Positions 7,764 through 15,809 are shown, counted from the stretch's first letter. The stretch is DNA of 64,000 nucleotides from Accumulibacter sp003538495 (GCF_029255145.1 NZ_JAPUVQ010000117.1:25303-89302); one strand, 5' to 3'. Notes: generated by a model from the sequence alone, not told the origin. Translations and numbers: made by a program.

Positions 7764-8902
7764 AGAAGACCATCGCACCTTTCTTGCGAGAGTTCGAGAT
7801 AGTGGCGCGATATGTCGATGCCCACTGACTTGAGGCCAAGATTACCGGCGGCGAGCAGAGTTGTACCAGTCCCGCAAAATGGATCAAGCACTATGCCACC
7901 GGGCGGGCACGTGGCAAGCAATGGTCGCCGACAAAGGTCTATAGGATACGGAGCGAAGTGCGCGCCGCGTCGTTGCGTATCCTCAGGAATGATGTCCCAC
8001 ACGTCACCCGGCTTGCTTCCGTTGGGATGGTACTTGAGGAAGTAGAAGCCCTTGTCTCGAAGCTCTTTTGCGCGACCTGAAACCTTCTCACTATCCGAAT
8101 GCGTGGCGCGCTGCTGACCACGAATAATCATGCGGAAGTCAGAGACGTTACCAGCACCTACGTCGGCAAGCATACGGTCAAGGGCAGCGAAGGCAGCCTT
8201 CTTCTCGTTCTCGTCGAGGGCCGTGGAAAGCTCAAGCTGCCTCTTGTAGCGAACGCCGGAGACGCCTGTTGCAGAAACAACTGCGCCATTGACGACTTTC
8301 GCCTCGCGCGGTTTCGAGCGAATGGCGTCAGCGTTGTAGTAGTAGCCCTTCGGCTGCTTCACAAAGTGAAAGAGATTCTCATGGACGTTGGCTAGGCGAT
8401 CTTTGCTGTTATCCATGCCGCCCTTCAACTTGTTCCAGACGACGCTGTTCCGCATCGTCCAGCCTTGAACATCGGTCAGTTCAAAAGCCACTCTCCACGG
8501 AATCCCGACCAAGCCCTTGCCGTTGTAGGTGTCGCCGATGTTGAGCCAGAACGACCCCGTAGGCTTCAGAACTCGCTTCAGCTCCAAAAAGATTGCAGCC
8601 AAGTCCTTAACGAAGTCCCGGTAGTCGGCCTCAAGACCGATACCCCCGTTCTCGTACTCGCGCTTCCCCCAATACGGCGGGGAAGTCATAGCGAAGTCGA
8701 TGGACTCGTCAGGTAGGGACTTGAGAACGGCGAGCGCATCACCATTGAGCAGCAGTGGGCGCAGCGTTGCTTCCCGCTGGTAGGCAGCGAATGCGTGCCC
8801 GTAGTCTTTCGAGACGATCTGTGGTGACGACTGGTCGCTATCGCTTACGGTCTGCTTACGGTCGGTTGCGCCGCTCACTACCTCGATGCTCCCATCACTC
8901 AC
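7760..8902 (-). CDS. DNA methyltransferase of the NotI-like R-M system
   Basis: This protein of about 380 aa is an AdoMet-dependent amino-methyltransferase with beta-class motif order. The catalytic TSPPYWGK lies near the N-terminus (about residues 73-80) and the AdoMet-binding DPFCGTGTT near the C-terminus (about 340-348). SPPY is usual for N4-cytosine and some N6-adenine enzymes. It protects host and element DNA from the coupled endonuclease. The start is GTG 8902, chosen because GAGAGGA sits 5 bp upstream. A GTG at 8926 would add 8 residues but lies inside the 8923-8957 hairpin. The gene begins about 65 bp after the tRNA-Ser 3' end in the same direction. Confidence 0.9.
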   Translation of the reverse strand: MSDGSIEVVSGATDRKQTVSDSDQSSPQIVSKDYGHAFAAYQREATLRPLLLNGDALAVLKSLPDESIDFAMTSPPYWGKREYENGGIGLEADYRDFVKDLAAIFLELKRVLKPTGSFWLNIGDTYNGKGLVGIPWRVAFELTDVQGWTMRNSVVWNKLKGGMDNSKDRLANVHENLFHFVKQPKGYYYNADAIRSKPREAKVVNGAVVSATGVSGVRYKRQLELSTALDENEKKAAFAALDRMLADVGAGNVSDFRMIIRGQQRATHSDSEKVSGRAKELRDKGFYFLKYHPNGSKPGDVWDIIPEDTQRRGAHFAPYPIDLCRRPLLATCPPGGIVLDPFCGTGTTLLAAGNLGLKSVGIDISRHYLELSQERCDGLL

Positions 8903-8922
8903 TGAAATCCTCTCGCTTAATG

Positions 8923-8957
8923 GCACTTACTAGACATACGGAATGTCGCGTAAGTGC
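8923..8957 (-). promoter_or_regulatory. Nested inverted repeat between tRNA-Ser and the methyltransferase
   Basis: GCACTTAC (8923-8930) and GTAAGTGC (8950-8957) are a perfect 8-bp inverted repeat, and inside it GACAT (8933-8937) pairs with ATGTC (8943-8947). As RNA it folds into an almost continuous hairpin just after the tRNA and 9 nt before the methyltransferase ribosome-binding site. It has no T-run, so a simple terminator is unlikely. It could be an operator, a processing site releasing the tRNA from a joint transcript, or a translational control element. Confidence 0.55.
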
Positions 8958-8967
8958 TTGTTTTTAA

Positions 8968-9055
8968 TGGCGGAAGAGGTGGGATTCGAACCCACGGATG
9001 GTTGCCCATCGCCGGTTTTCAAGACCGGTGCCTTAAACCGCTCGGCCACTCTTCC
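8968..9055 (-). tRNA. tRNA-Ser(UGA), intact, carried by the element
   Basis: This is an 88-nt class II tRNA with encoded CCA. The acceptor stem GGAAGAG/CTCTTCC, D stem GCC/GGC, anticodon stem CCGGT/ACCGG with loop CTTGAAA (anticodon TGA), variable arm GATGG/CCATC and T arm GTGGG/CCCAC all pair perfectly. It decodes UCA and, by wobble, other UCN codons. It lies inside the element boundaries, next to the broken host gene of the same specificity, so it replaces the lost function. Its 5' end is 7 bp from the host 5' half and in the same direction, so it may be expressed from the original promoter. Confidence 0.95.
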
Positions 9056-9062
9056 TACAACT

Positions 9063-9071
9063 GTTTTCAAG
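9063..9071. repeat. attR core (GTTTTCAAG)
   Basis: This is the second copy of the 9-bp core. To its right is the host tRNA 5' half; to its left are 7 bp of element (TACAACT) and then the intact tRNA. The same nonamer also occurs in the anticodon loop of the intact tRNA (9014-9022). Confidence 0.85.
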
Positions 9072-9103
9072 ACTAGTGCAATCGACCACTCTGCCACGCT
9101 TCC
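9063..9103 (-). pseudogene. 5' half of host tRNA-Ser(UGA) split by the element
   Basis: On the minus strand it reads acceptor GGAAGCG, TG, D arm GCA...TGC, anticodon 5' strand CTAGT and loop CTTGAAA. It stops exactly at the core. The acceptor GGAAGCG pairs with CGCTTCC at 3-9, not with CTCTTCC of the intact copy, and CTAGT pairs with ACTAG at 41-48. Joined with 1-45 it gives an 85-nt tRNA body, the same length as the intact one. Confidence 0.9.
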
Positions 9104-9301
9104 TGCAAGTCCGCCGGCGGCTGAACGATGCTGCCGCCGCGGCGCGCCGAATGATAGCACGGCGCAAGCGGTGGCGAGCGCCGCCGGGCATCGTTGCGCG
9201 CCCACCTTGCCGACCACCGGCAGCCGATGGTGATTGAAACTTTTCCGGTATGCGGCTAGTCTTAGCGCCGTAGTCGGAATTCCATCAACAGGAGGAACAC
9301 C

Positions 9302-9994
9302 ATGCAACCCCAGTTTCAGATCACAGGCCAGGCAACCCGCGAGGTGACGCTGCAGCAGAACCGGGTTCTGCGCAACACGTTCATGATGCTCGCGTTGACC
9401 ATGGTACCAACCGTGCTCGGCGCGCTGGCCGGCGTACAGATGCAGTTTTCGTTCATGGCCGGCAGCCCGCTGATGTCTTTCCTGCTCTTCCTCGGCATCG
9501 CCTTCGGCTTCATGTGGGGGATCGAACGTACCAAAAACAGCGGCATGGGAGTCGTCCTGCTGCTCGGCTTCACCTTCTTCATGGGCCTGATGCTGTCGCG
9601 CATCCTGCAGGTGGCGCTCGGCTTCAGCAACGGCGGTTCGCTGATCGCCATGGCGGCGGGCGGCACCGGCGTGATCTTCTTTTCGCTGTCGGCGGTGGCG
9701 ACGGTGACCAAGAAGGACTTCGGCTTCCTGGGCAGGTTTCTGTTCATCGGCATGATCGTCGTTCTGCTGGCGGCAGTGGCCAACATCTTCTTCCAGATCC
9801 CGGCCTTGTCGCTGACCATCTCGGCGGTTGCGGTGATGGTCTTCTCGGCGTACATCCTCTATGACATCAGCCGGATCGTCAATGGCGGCGAGGACAACTA
9901 CATCTCGGCGACGCTGGCTGTCTATCTCGACATCTACAACGTCTTCGTCAGCCTGCTCAACCTGCTGATGATCTTCAGCGGCGAACGCGACTGA
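9302..9994 (+). CDS. Bax inhibitor-1 / YccA family membrane protein
   Basis: This 230-aa protein has about seven hydrophobic segments and a short polar N-terminus, as in the BI-1 (UPF0005) family. In E. coli the relative YccA binds the FtsH protease and protects jammed SecY from degradation. The C-terminal region with YILYDISRIVNGGEDNYISA and SLLNLLMIF is typical of the family. A strong ribosome-binding site (AGGAGG) lies just before ATG 9302. The gene is monocistronic, with an intrinsic terminator right after it. Confidence 0.9.
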   Translation: MQPQFQITGQATREVTLQQNRVLRNTFMMLALTMVPTVLGALAGVQMQFSFMAGSPLMSFLLFLGIAFGFMWGIERTKNSGMGVVLLLGFTFFMGLMLSRILQVALGFSNGGSLIAMAAGGTGVIFFSLSAVATVTKKDFGFLGRFLFIGMIVVLLAAVANIFFQIPALSLTISAVAVMVFSAYILYDISRIVNGGEDNYISATLAVYLDIYNVFVSLLNLLMIFSGERD

Positions 9995-10016
9995 CCGGGA
10001 ACCGTGTCCGATGAGC

Positions 10017-10038
10017 AAGGGCGGCTTCGGCCGCCCTT
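10017..10038. terminator. Intrinsic terminator after the BI-1 gene
   Basis: AAGGGCGGC (10017-10025) and GCCGCCCTT (10030-10038) enclose a TTCG tetraloop, followed by TTG. It lies between the BI-1 gene and the convergent DUF498 gene, and the A/T flanks would let it work in both directions. Confidence 0.85.
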
Positions 10039-10082
10039 TGTCGTTGACCGGGTCGACCACGCCGACAGCTGTCGCCCGGCAG

Positions 10083-10454
10083 TCAGACCAGCAGCAGCCC
10101 GACGGCGACCTTGCGCCCTTCGCCCATCAGGACATTGTAGGTCCGGCACGCGGCCGGTAAGTCCATCACCTCCAGCCCCTTCTGCGCGCGAAGCAGTGGC
10201 CGCAGCAAGTCGGGACTCGGGAAGCGCAGCAGCGTGCCGGTACCGAGCAGAACGATTTCGGCGTCCAGCGATGCCAGCAACTCGAAGTCGCCGACGCTCA
10301 GGGTTTCGAAGGTGGCCAGCGTCCAGTCCGGAATCAGGCGCTCCGGCAGCACCGCCAGGTTGCAGCTGTGACGGATGCCGTTGACGCTGACGTAACCGTC
10401 ACCATAGGCGGTGAAGGTGTTCAGACCGTCTGATTTTTCGAGCTGCAGTTTCAT
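10083..10454 (-). CDS. Mth938-like / DUF498 domain protein
   Basis: This 123-aa protein matches the DUF498 (Mth938, NDUFAF3-like) fold. It begins MKLQLEKSDGLNTFTAYGDG and contains the typical ILLGTG-like element (EIVLLGTGTLLRFP) and the C-terminal TYNVLMGEGRKVA. Bacterial members have no settled function; the mitochondrial relative NDUFAF3 helps assemble complex I. It is divergent from the aminotransferase gene, with 144 bp between them. Confidence 0.85.
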   Translation of the reverse strand: MKLQLEKSDGLNTFTAYGDGYVSVNGIRHSCNLAVLPERLIPDWTLATFETLSVGDFELLASLDAEIVLLGTGTLLRFPSPDLLRPLLRAQKGLEVMDLPAACRTYNVLMGEGRKVAVGLLLV

Positions 10455-10598
10455 GAAAATTGCGGTGCACCAAACCTTAAAGTACGATTATAGCTTTTTT
10501 GTCGATCGCATCCAGGGACGCACCTTAGCCGCCGCTGCCCTGCCCGAGGTGCCGGCCGACAAGTCGTTAACTGCACCGCCATTACCCGAGCCCGGACC

Positions 10599-11816
10599 AT
10601 GAGAGAGTTTTCCCGCATCCAGCGTTTGCCACCCTACGTCTTCAGCGTGACGGCCCAGTTGAAGATGGCCGCACGCCGGCGCGGCGAGGACATCATCGAC
10701 ATGAGCATGGGCAACCCCGACGGCCCGACGCCGCAGCACATCACCGACAAGCTGGTCGAAGCGGCGCTGCGCGAGAACACGCACGGCTATTCGGTCTCGC
10801 AGGGAATCCCGCGACTGCGCAAGGCGATCTGCGACTGGTATCAGCGCCGCTACGACGTAAGCCTCGACCCGGAAAGCGAAGCGGTGGTGACCATCGGCTC
10901 GAAGGAAGGCATCGCGCACCTGATGCTGGCGACGGTCGACCGCGGCGACACGGTCCTGGTGCCCAATCCTTCGTACCCGATCCACATCTACGGGGCGATC
11001 ATCGCCGGCGCTGACATCCGTTCGGTACCGATGACCCCCGACGTCGATTTCTTCGAGGAGCTGCGGCGGGCGGTTCAAGAGACGACTCCGAAGCCGAAAA
11101 TGATGATTCTCGGCTTCCCGAGCAATCCGACGGCGCGCTGCGTGGACCTCGAGTTCTTCGAGCGCGTGGTGGCGCTGGCCATTGAACACGACATCCTGGT
11201 GGTCCATGACCTGGCCTACGCCGACATCGTCTTCGACGGCTATCAGGCGCCGTCGATCATGCAGGTTCCGGGAGCACGCGCGATCGCCGTCGAGTTCTTC
11301 ACCATGTCCAAGAGCTACAACATGGCCGGCTGGCGGGTCGGCTACATGGTCGGCAACGAGGAGTTGTGCAGGGCGCTGGTGCGGATCAAGAGCTACCACG
11401 ACTACGGCACCTTCACGCCGATCCAGGTCGCATCGGTGATCGCGCTGGAGGGTCCGCAACAGTGTGTCGAAGACGTGCGCCTGACCTATCAACGGCGCCG
11501 CAACGTCCTCGCCAAGGGGCTGCACGAAGCCGGCTGGATGGTCGAAGTGCCGAAGGCGTCAATGTACATCTGGGCCCGAATCCCCGAGTTCTACCGGCGC
11601 CTCGGATCCATGGAGTTCGCCAAGAAGTTGCTCATCGAGGCCAAGGTCGCTGCGTCCCCCGGCGTCGGTTTCGGCGAGTTCGGTGACGATCACGTCCGTT
11701 TCGCGCTGATCGAGAACGAGGAACGGACGCGGCAAGCGGTCCGCGGCATCCGCGACATGTTCAGGAAGGACGGGCTGCTGACGGCTGGAGCGGGTCGCGA
11801 CAGGGCGACGCCATGA
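10599..11816 (+). CDS. alaC: Alanine-type aminotransferase AlaC
   Basis: This 405-aa class I PLP-dependent aminotransferase interconverts pyruvate/glutamate and alanine/2-oxoglutarate. The PLP lysine is K238 in FFTMSKSYNMAGWRVGY; the substrate-binding motif SNPTA (about 175-179) is present. It is full length and closest in style to AlaC/YfdZ. The stop overlaps the start of the next aminotransferase gene by 4 bp, so the two are translationally coupled. Confidence 0.9.
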   Translation: MREFSRIQRLPPYVFSVTAQLKMAARRRGEDIIDMSMGNPDGPTPQHITDKLVEAALRENTHGYSVSQGIPRLRKAICDWYQRRYDVSLDPESEAVVTIGSKEGIAHLMLATVDRGDTVLVPNPSYPIHIYGAIIAGADIRSVPMTPDVDFFEELRRAVQETTPKPKMMILGFPSNPTARCVDLEFFERVVALAIEHDILVVHDLAYADIVFDGYQAPSIMQVPGARAIAVEFFTMSKSYNMAGWRVGYMVGNEELCRALVRIKSYHDYGTFTPIQVASVIALEGPQQCVEDVRLTYQRRRNVLAKGLHEAGWMVEVPKASMYIWARIPEFYRRLGSMEFAKKLLIEAKVAASPGVGFGEFGDDHVRFALIENEERTRQAVRGIRDMFRKDGLLTAGAGRDRATP

Positions 11817-13045
11817 AGCCGATCCGAAAGTCGAACAAGCTGGACAACGTCTGCTACGACATTCGCGGCCCGGTGCTCGAAACGGCCCGGCAGATGGAGG
11901 ACGAAGGCCATCATATCGTCAAGCTGAACATCGGCAACCTGGCCGCTTTCGGCTTCGATTCGCCGGAAGAAATCCAGCTCGACATGATCCGCAACCTGCC
12001 CAACGCAGCGGGCTATTCGGACGCCAAGGGGATCTTCCAGGCACGCAAGGCGGTCATGCACTACACGCAACAGAAGCACATCAAGGGCGTGACGCTTGAA
12101 GACATCTATATCGGCAACGGCGTTTCCGAGCTGATCGTGATGTCGATGAACGCCTTGCTCAATACCGGCGACGAGGTCCTGGTGCCGGCGCCCGACTACC
12201 CGCTATGGACCGCCGCGGTGAGCCTGTCGAGTGGCACGCCGCGCCACTATCTCTGCGACGAAGCGAACGACTGGCTGCCCGACCTCAAGGATCTCCGCGC
12301 CAGGATCACGCCGCGCACGCGCGCGCTAGTGGTGATCAACCCGAACAACCCGACCGGCGCGCTGTATCCTGAGAGCGTGCTGCTCGAGATGGTCGCCATC
12401 GCCCGCCAGCACCAGCTGATCATCTACGCCGACGAGGTGTACGACAAGGTGCTCTACGACGGCGCGACGCATACCGCGATCGCCTCGCTGTCGCACGACC
12501 TGCTGACCGTCACCTTCAACGGCCTGTCGAAGAACCACCGCTCCTGCGGCTATCGCGCCGGCTGGATGGTCGTTTCCGGCGACCTGCGCGACGCCCGCGA
12601 CTACATCGAGGGCCTCGACATGCTGGCCTCGATGCGCCTGTGCGCCAACGTTCCCGGACAGTACGCGATCCAGACCGCGCTCGGCGGCTACCAGAGCATC
12701 GACGACCTGGTCGCGCCGGGCGGCCGGATGTGCCGCCAACGCGATCTGGCGCATGCGCTGCTCACCGCCATCCCCGGCGTCAGCTGCGTCAAGCCGAAAT
12801 CCGCGCTGTACATGTTTCCGCGCCTCGACCCGAAGGTCTACCCGATCCGGAACGATCAGGAGTTCATTGCCGAACTGCTGCAGGAGGAACACGTCCTGCT
12901 GGTCCAGGGCAGCGGCTTCAACTGGCCGCATCCCGATCACTTCCGCCTGGTCTTCCTGCCGCACGAGGACGATCTGCGCGACGCGATTGCCCGCATCGCG
13001 CGTTTCCTCGAAGGCTATCGCCAGCGCGCCGGCACCCAGGCCTAG
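11813..13045 (+). CDS. alaA: Alanine-type aminotransferase AlaA
   Basis: This 410-aa class I aminotransferase is of the AlaA/YfbQ type. The PLP lysine is K240 in NGLSKNHRSCGYRAGWM; NPNNPTGA forms the cofactor site. The protein begins MKPIRKSNKLDNVCYDIRGP, the characteristic AlaA N-terminus. Having alaC and alaA as overlapping neighbours ahead of hom suggests one amino-acid biosynthesis operon (alanine, then threonine/methionine). Confidence 0.9.
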   Translation: MKPIRKSNKLDNVCYDIRGPVLETARQMEDEGHHIVKLNIGNLAAFGFDSPEEIQLDMIRNLPNAAGYSDAKGIFQARKAVMHYTQQKHIKGVTLEDIYIGNGVSELIVMSMNALLNTGDEVLVPAPDYPLWTAAVSLSSGTPRHYLCDEANDWLPDLKDLRARITPRTRALVVINPNNPTGALYPESVLLEMVAIARQHQLIIYADEVYDKVLYDGATHTAIASLSHDLLTVTFNGLSKNHRSCGYRAGWMVVSGDLRDARDYIEGLDMLASMRLCANVPGQYAIQTALGGYQSIDDLVAPGGRMCRQRDLAHALLTAIPGVSCVKPKSALYMFPRLDPKVYPIRNDQEFIAELLQEEHVLLVQGSGFNWPHPDHFRLVFLPHEDDLRDAIARIARFLEGYRQRAGTQA

Positions 13046-13147
13046 CGCACTCGGCGAGGGGCGCTCGGCCCCCACCAAGGCTGCCGCGTCGTCGCCGGTG
13101 ACTCGCCGTCGCCATCCGAACCATCAACCACTACTCGTGACCGCCCT

Positions 13148-14458
13148 ATGAAACCTATCAATGTTGGACTCCTCGGAATCGGCACCGTCGGTGGCGGTAC
13201 CTACTCGGTACTCAAGCGCAACGCCGAAGAAATCGCCCGCCGCGCCGGCCGCCCCATCCAGGTCAGCGTCGTCGCCGACCGCGACGTCGAACAGACCCGG
13301 CGCCTTACCGACGGCAACTGCCGGGTGACCGACGACCCCTTCGCGGTGGTCGCCGACCCCGAGGTCGACATCGTCGTCGAACTGATCGGCGGCGATGAAG
13401 TCGCCAAGCAGCTGGTGCTGCAGGCGATCGCCAACGGCAAGCACGTGGTGACCGCCAACAAGGCTTTGCTCGCCAAGCACGGCAACGAGATCTTCGCCGC
13501 CGCCCAGAAGAAGGGCGTGATGGTCGCTTTCGAAGCCGCGGTCGCCGGCGGTATCCCGATCATCAAGGCGCTGCGCGAGGGGCTGACGGCCAACCGCATC
13601 GAATGGATCGCCGGGATCATCAACGGCACGACCAACTTCATCCTCTCGGAGATGCGCGACAAGGGTCTGTCCTTCACCGCCGTGCTCAAGGAGGCACAGC
13701 GTCTCGGCTATGCCGAGGCCGATCCGACTTTCGACATCGAGGGCGTCGACGCCGCACACAAGCTGAGCATCATGTCGGCGATCGCTTTCGGCAACTCGAT
13801 GAGCTTCGAGCGGGCCTACGTCGAAGGGATCAGCACGCTCGACGCGGCCGACATCCGCTACGCCGAGCAGCTCGGCTACCGGATCAAGCTGCTGGGGATC
13901 ACCAAGCGGACCGCCGAGGGTGTCGAGTTGCGCGTCCATCCGACGCTGATTCCTACCCGCCGGCTGATCGCCAACGTCGAGGGCGCGATGAACGCGGTGC
14001 TGGTCAAGGGCGACGCGGTCGGCGCAACGCTGTACTACGGCAAGGGCGCCGGCGCCGAACCGACGGCCTCGGCGGTGATCGCCGACCTGGTCGATGTGAC
14101 GCGCATGCACACCGCCGACCCCGAGCACCGTGTGCCGCACCTCGCCTTCCAGCCCGACGCAATGGTCGACCTGGCGATCCTGCCGATGGCCGAGGTGGTC
14201 ACCAGCTACTACCTGCGCTTGCGCGTCGAGGATCGCACCGGCGTACTGGCCGACGTGACGCGGATCCTCGCCGACCACGACATTTCGATCGACGCGATGA
14301 TCCAGCGCGAGCCGGGCGACGACGAGCAGCAGACCGACATCATCATGCTCACCCACCAGACCCGCGAACGGAACATCGACGCGGCGATTGTCGGCATCGA
14401 AGCGCTGGCGGCGGTCCAGGGAAAGATCATCCGCCTGCGTCTGGAGCAGCTGCTGTAA
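13148..14458 (+). CDS. hom: Homoserine dehydrogenase
   Basis: This 436-aa enzyme reduces aspartate semialdehyde to homoserine with NAD(P)H, the branch to threonine and methionine. The Rossmann motif GLLGIGTVGGG is at residues 8-18, the catalytic region has NGTTNFIL, GYAEADPTFDIEG and AHKLSI, and the C-terminal ~80 residues are an ACT domain (VEDRTGVLADVTRILADH) for threonine feedback. The 3' end overlaps the convergent yihY-type gene by 32 bp. In many relatives thrC follows directly; here it is 19 kb away at 33725. Confidence 0.95.
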   Translation: MKPINVGLLGIGTVGGGTYSVLKRNAEEIARRAGRPIQVSVVADRDVEQTRRLTDGNCRVTDDPFAVVADPEVDIVVELIGGDEVAKQLVLQAIANGKHVVTANKALLAKHGNEIFAAAQKKGVMVAFEAAVAGGIPIIKALREGLTANRIEWIAGIINGTTNFILSEMRDKGLSFTAVLKEAQRLGYAEADPTFDIEGVDAAHKLSIMSAIAFGNSMSFERAYVEGISTLDAADIRYAEQLGYRIKLLGITKRTAEGVELRVHPTLIPTRRLIANVEGAMNAVLVKGDAVGATLYYGKGAGAEPTASAVIADLVDVTRMHTADPEHRVPHLAFQPDAMVDLAILPMAEVVTSYYLRLRVEDRTGVLADVTRILADHDISIDAMIQREPGDDEQQTDIIMLTHQTRERNIDAAIVGIEALAAVQGKIIRLRLEQLL

Positions 14459-15809
14459 GGCTTGCGTCGACGACGCGCTCGGCGGCCGGTGCCGCCAGAT
14501 CGCGAACGGTCAACCCGCCGACCGACGATTCGAGCCCCTGCCGCATCCGCTCGAGAATCTCGTCAACCGGCGGTGGCGCCGGCAAGTGCTCGGGTGAGAA
14601 AAAACGCTCTTCGCCGGCGACACGCACGGTATCGAGCACCTGCATCACCGAGATCCGCGAAGGGTCGCGTGCCAGCAGGTAGAGGGGCGGATCGTCGGTG
14701 CTCTGCAGCAGCAGCTGCCGACGTTCCAGCGCCTCGAGTACTGTCTGCAGGACATGGATCGGCATTCCCAGCAGGCGGGTGAAGTCGAGTAGCGACGGCA
14801 TCCGCTCGCCGGCCAGGAAGCGGCCGGCAACCAGGCTCATGGCCGACAGCGCCAGGCGTTCGCGCATCCGGTTGCTCAGCCGCGGTTCGCCGCCGCTGAC
14901 GTACAGATACTCCGGATGCTGGACGTAGAAGGCGACACTCGCGCCGAACAGCAGAATCAGCCAGCTCAGGTAGAGCCAGATCATGAACAGGATCAGGATC
15001 GCCAGGCTCGAGTAGATCGCCGCGTACTGGTTCGACGACGCGACGAAAACGGCAAACCCCCAGCCGGCGGTCTGCCAGGCAACGCCGCCGGCGATGCCGC
15101 CGATCAGCGCCGGAATGAAGCGCACCCGGGCATTTGGGATGAACACGTAAACGAAGGTGAAAGCGGCGATCACCAGCAGGTAGGGGGTCAGGCCGCTGAG
15201 GGTCTTCATTGCCTGGCCGAGCACACCGATCTCCAGCAGCCCGCGCACCGTCTCGATGCTCATCACCGTCGCGGTGATGCCCAGCGCCGCGAAGACCAGG
15301 ATCGGCCCGACCAGCAGCACGCTCAGGTAGCGGCTGAAGCGATCGGCGAGACGCCGCGGACGCCGAATGTGCCAGATGAAGTTCAGCGACTCCTCGATCT
15401 TCTGCATCAGCGAGATCGCGGTATATAGCAGCAGCGCCAGGCCGACCGCGCCGAGCACGCCGACGTTCATCCGCTGGATGAATTCGGTGATGTTCTGGGA
15501 GACTTCCACACCCTTTTCGCCAAGCGGTTCGAGAAACCTGAGCAGCATCGGCTGGATCTGGTTATGCACCCCGAAGGCTTTCAGCACCGAGAAGCTCAAG
15601 GCCAGCAGCGGCACAATCGACAGCAAGGTGGTATACACCAGGCTCATCGCGCGTAGCGTCAGCTGGCCGTCCACCAGGTCGCGCACCAGAATCAGCACCG
15701 TCCGCGCGACCAGCACGCCGCGCATTCGCAACGACGACTGGGCCGCCGCCGGCGAACCCCAGACGACGCTCTCGATACGACTCAGGAGGCCCGGCGCGAG
15801 CGGTTTCAC
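14427..15809 (-). CDS. YihY/BrkB family inner-membrane protein
   Basis: This 460-aa protein has about six membrane segments in residues 40-310 with the family motifs TLRAMSLVYTTLLSIVPLLA and NQYAAIYSSLAILILFMIWL. It is the group once mis-annotated as ribonuclease BN. The C-terminal ~150 residues are cytosolic and look like a winged-helix domain (LLDFTRLLGMPIHVLQTVLE), an extension found in many proteobacterial members. The ATG overlaps the stop of the DUF748 gene upstream (ATGA), so both envelope proteins are co-expressed. Confidence 0.9.
   Translation of the reverse strand: MKPLAPGLLSRIESVVWGSPAAAQSSLRMRGVLVARTVLILVRDLVDGQLTLRAMSLVYTTLLSIVPLLALSFSVLKAFGVHNQIQPMLLRFLEPLGEKGVEVSQNITEFIQRMNVGVLGAVGLALLLYTAISLMQKIEESLNFIWHIRRPRRLADRFSRYLSVLLVGPILVFAALGITATVMSIETVRGLLEIGVLGQAMKTLSGLTPYLLVIAAFTFVYVFIPNARVRFIPALIGGIAGGVAWQTAGWGFAVFVASSNQYAAIYSSLAILILFMIWLYLSWLILLFGASVAFYVQHPEYLYVSGGEPRLSNRMRERLALSAMSLVAGRFLAGERMPSLLDFTRLLGMPIHVLQTVLEALERRQLLLQSTDDPPLYLLARDPSRISVMQVLDTVRVAGEERFFSPEHLPAPPPVDEILERMRQGLESSVGGLTVRDLAAPAAERVVDASLTAAAPDAGG

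Larger units (their letters stand above)
46..9062. mobile_element. 9.0-kb integrative element in tRNA-Ser(UGA), satellite-like, carrying a NotI-like R-M system
   Basis: Its ends are defined by the 9-bp core GTTTTCAAG at 46-54 and again at 9063-9071, each joined to one half of the same tRNA-Ser gene. Going inward it carries a tyrosine integrase next to the left end, an AlpA-like regulator, a RepA-type ATPase, several tiny overlapping genes, a convergent restriction-modification operon and an intact replacement tRNA-Ser at the right end. No relaxase, conjugation, capsid or tail genes are visible, so transfer would need a helper. Gene content (int, alpA, rep-like ATPase, DUF5681, defence cargo) and size fit small phage satellites or genomic islands of Gram-negative bacteria; that classification is inference. 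All cargo ORFs look open, so the element seems intact. Confidence 0.9.

Noticed and set aside
8930..10060. 376-codon reverse ORF opposite the BI-1 gene
   Set aside because: It is a shadow frame in GC-rich DNA, with histidine/glutamine/arginine-rich meaningless sequence running through the tRNA and terminator.
13124..14356. 410-codon reverse ORF opposite hom
   Set aside because: It is antisense to a well-conserved homoserine dehydrogenase and has no recognisable domain.
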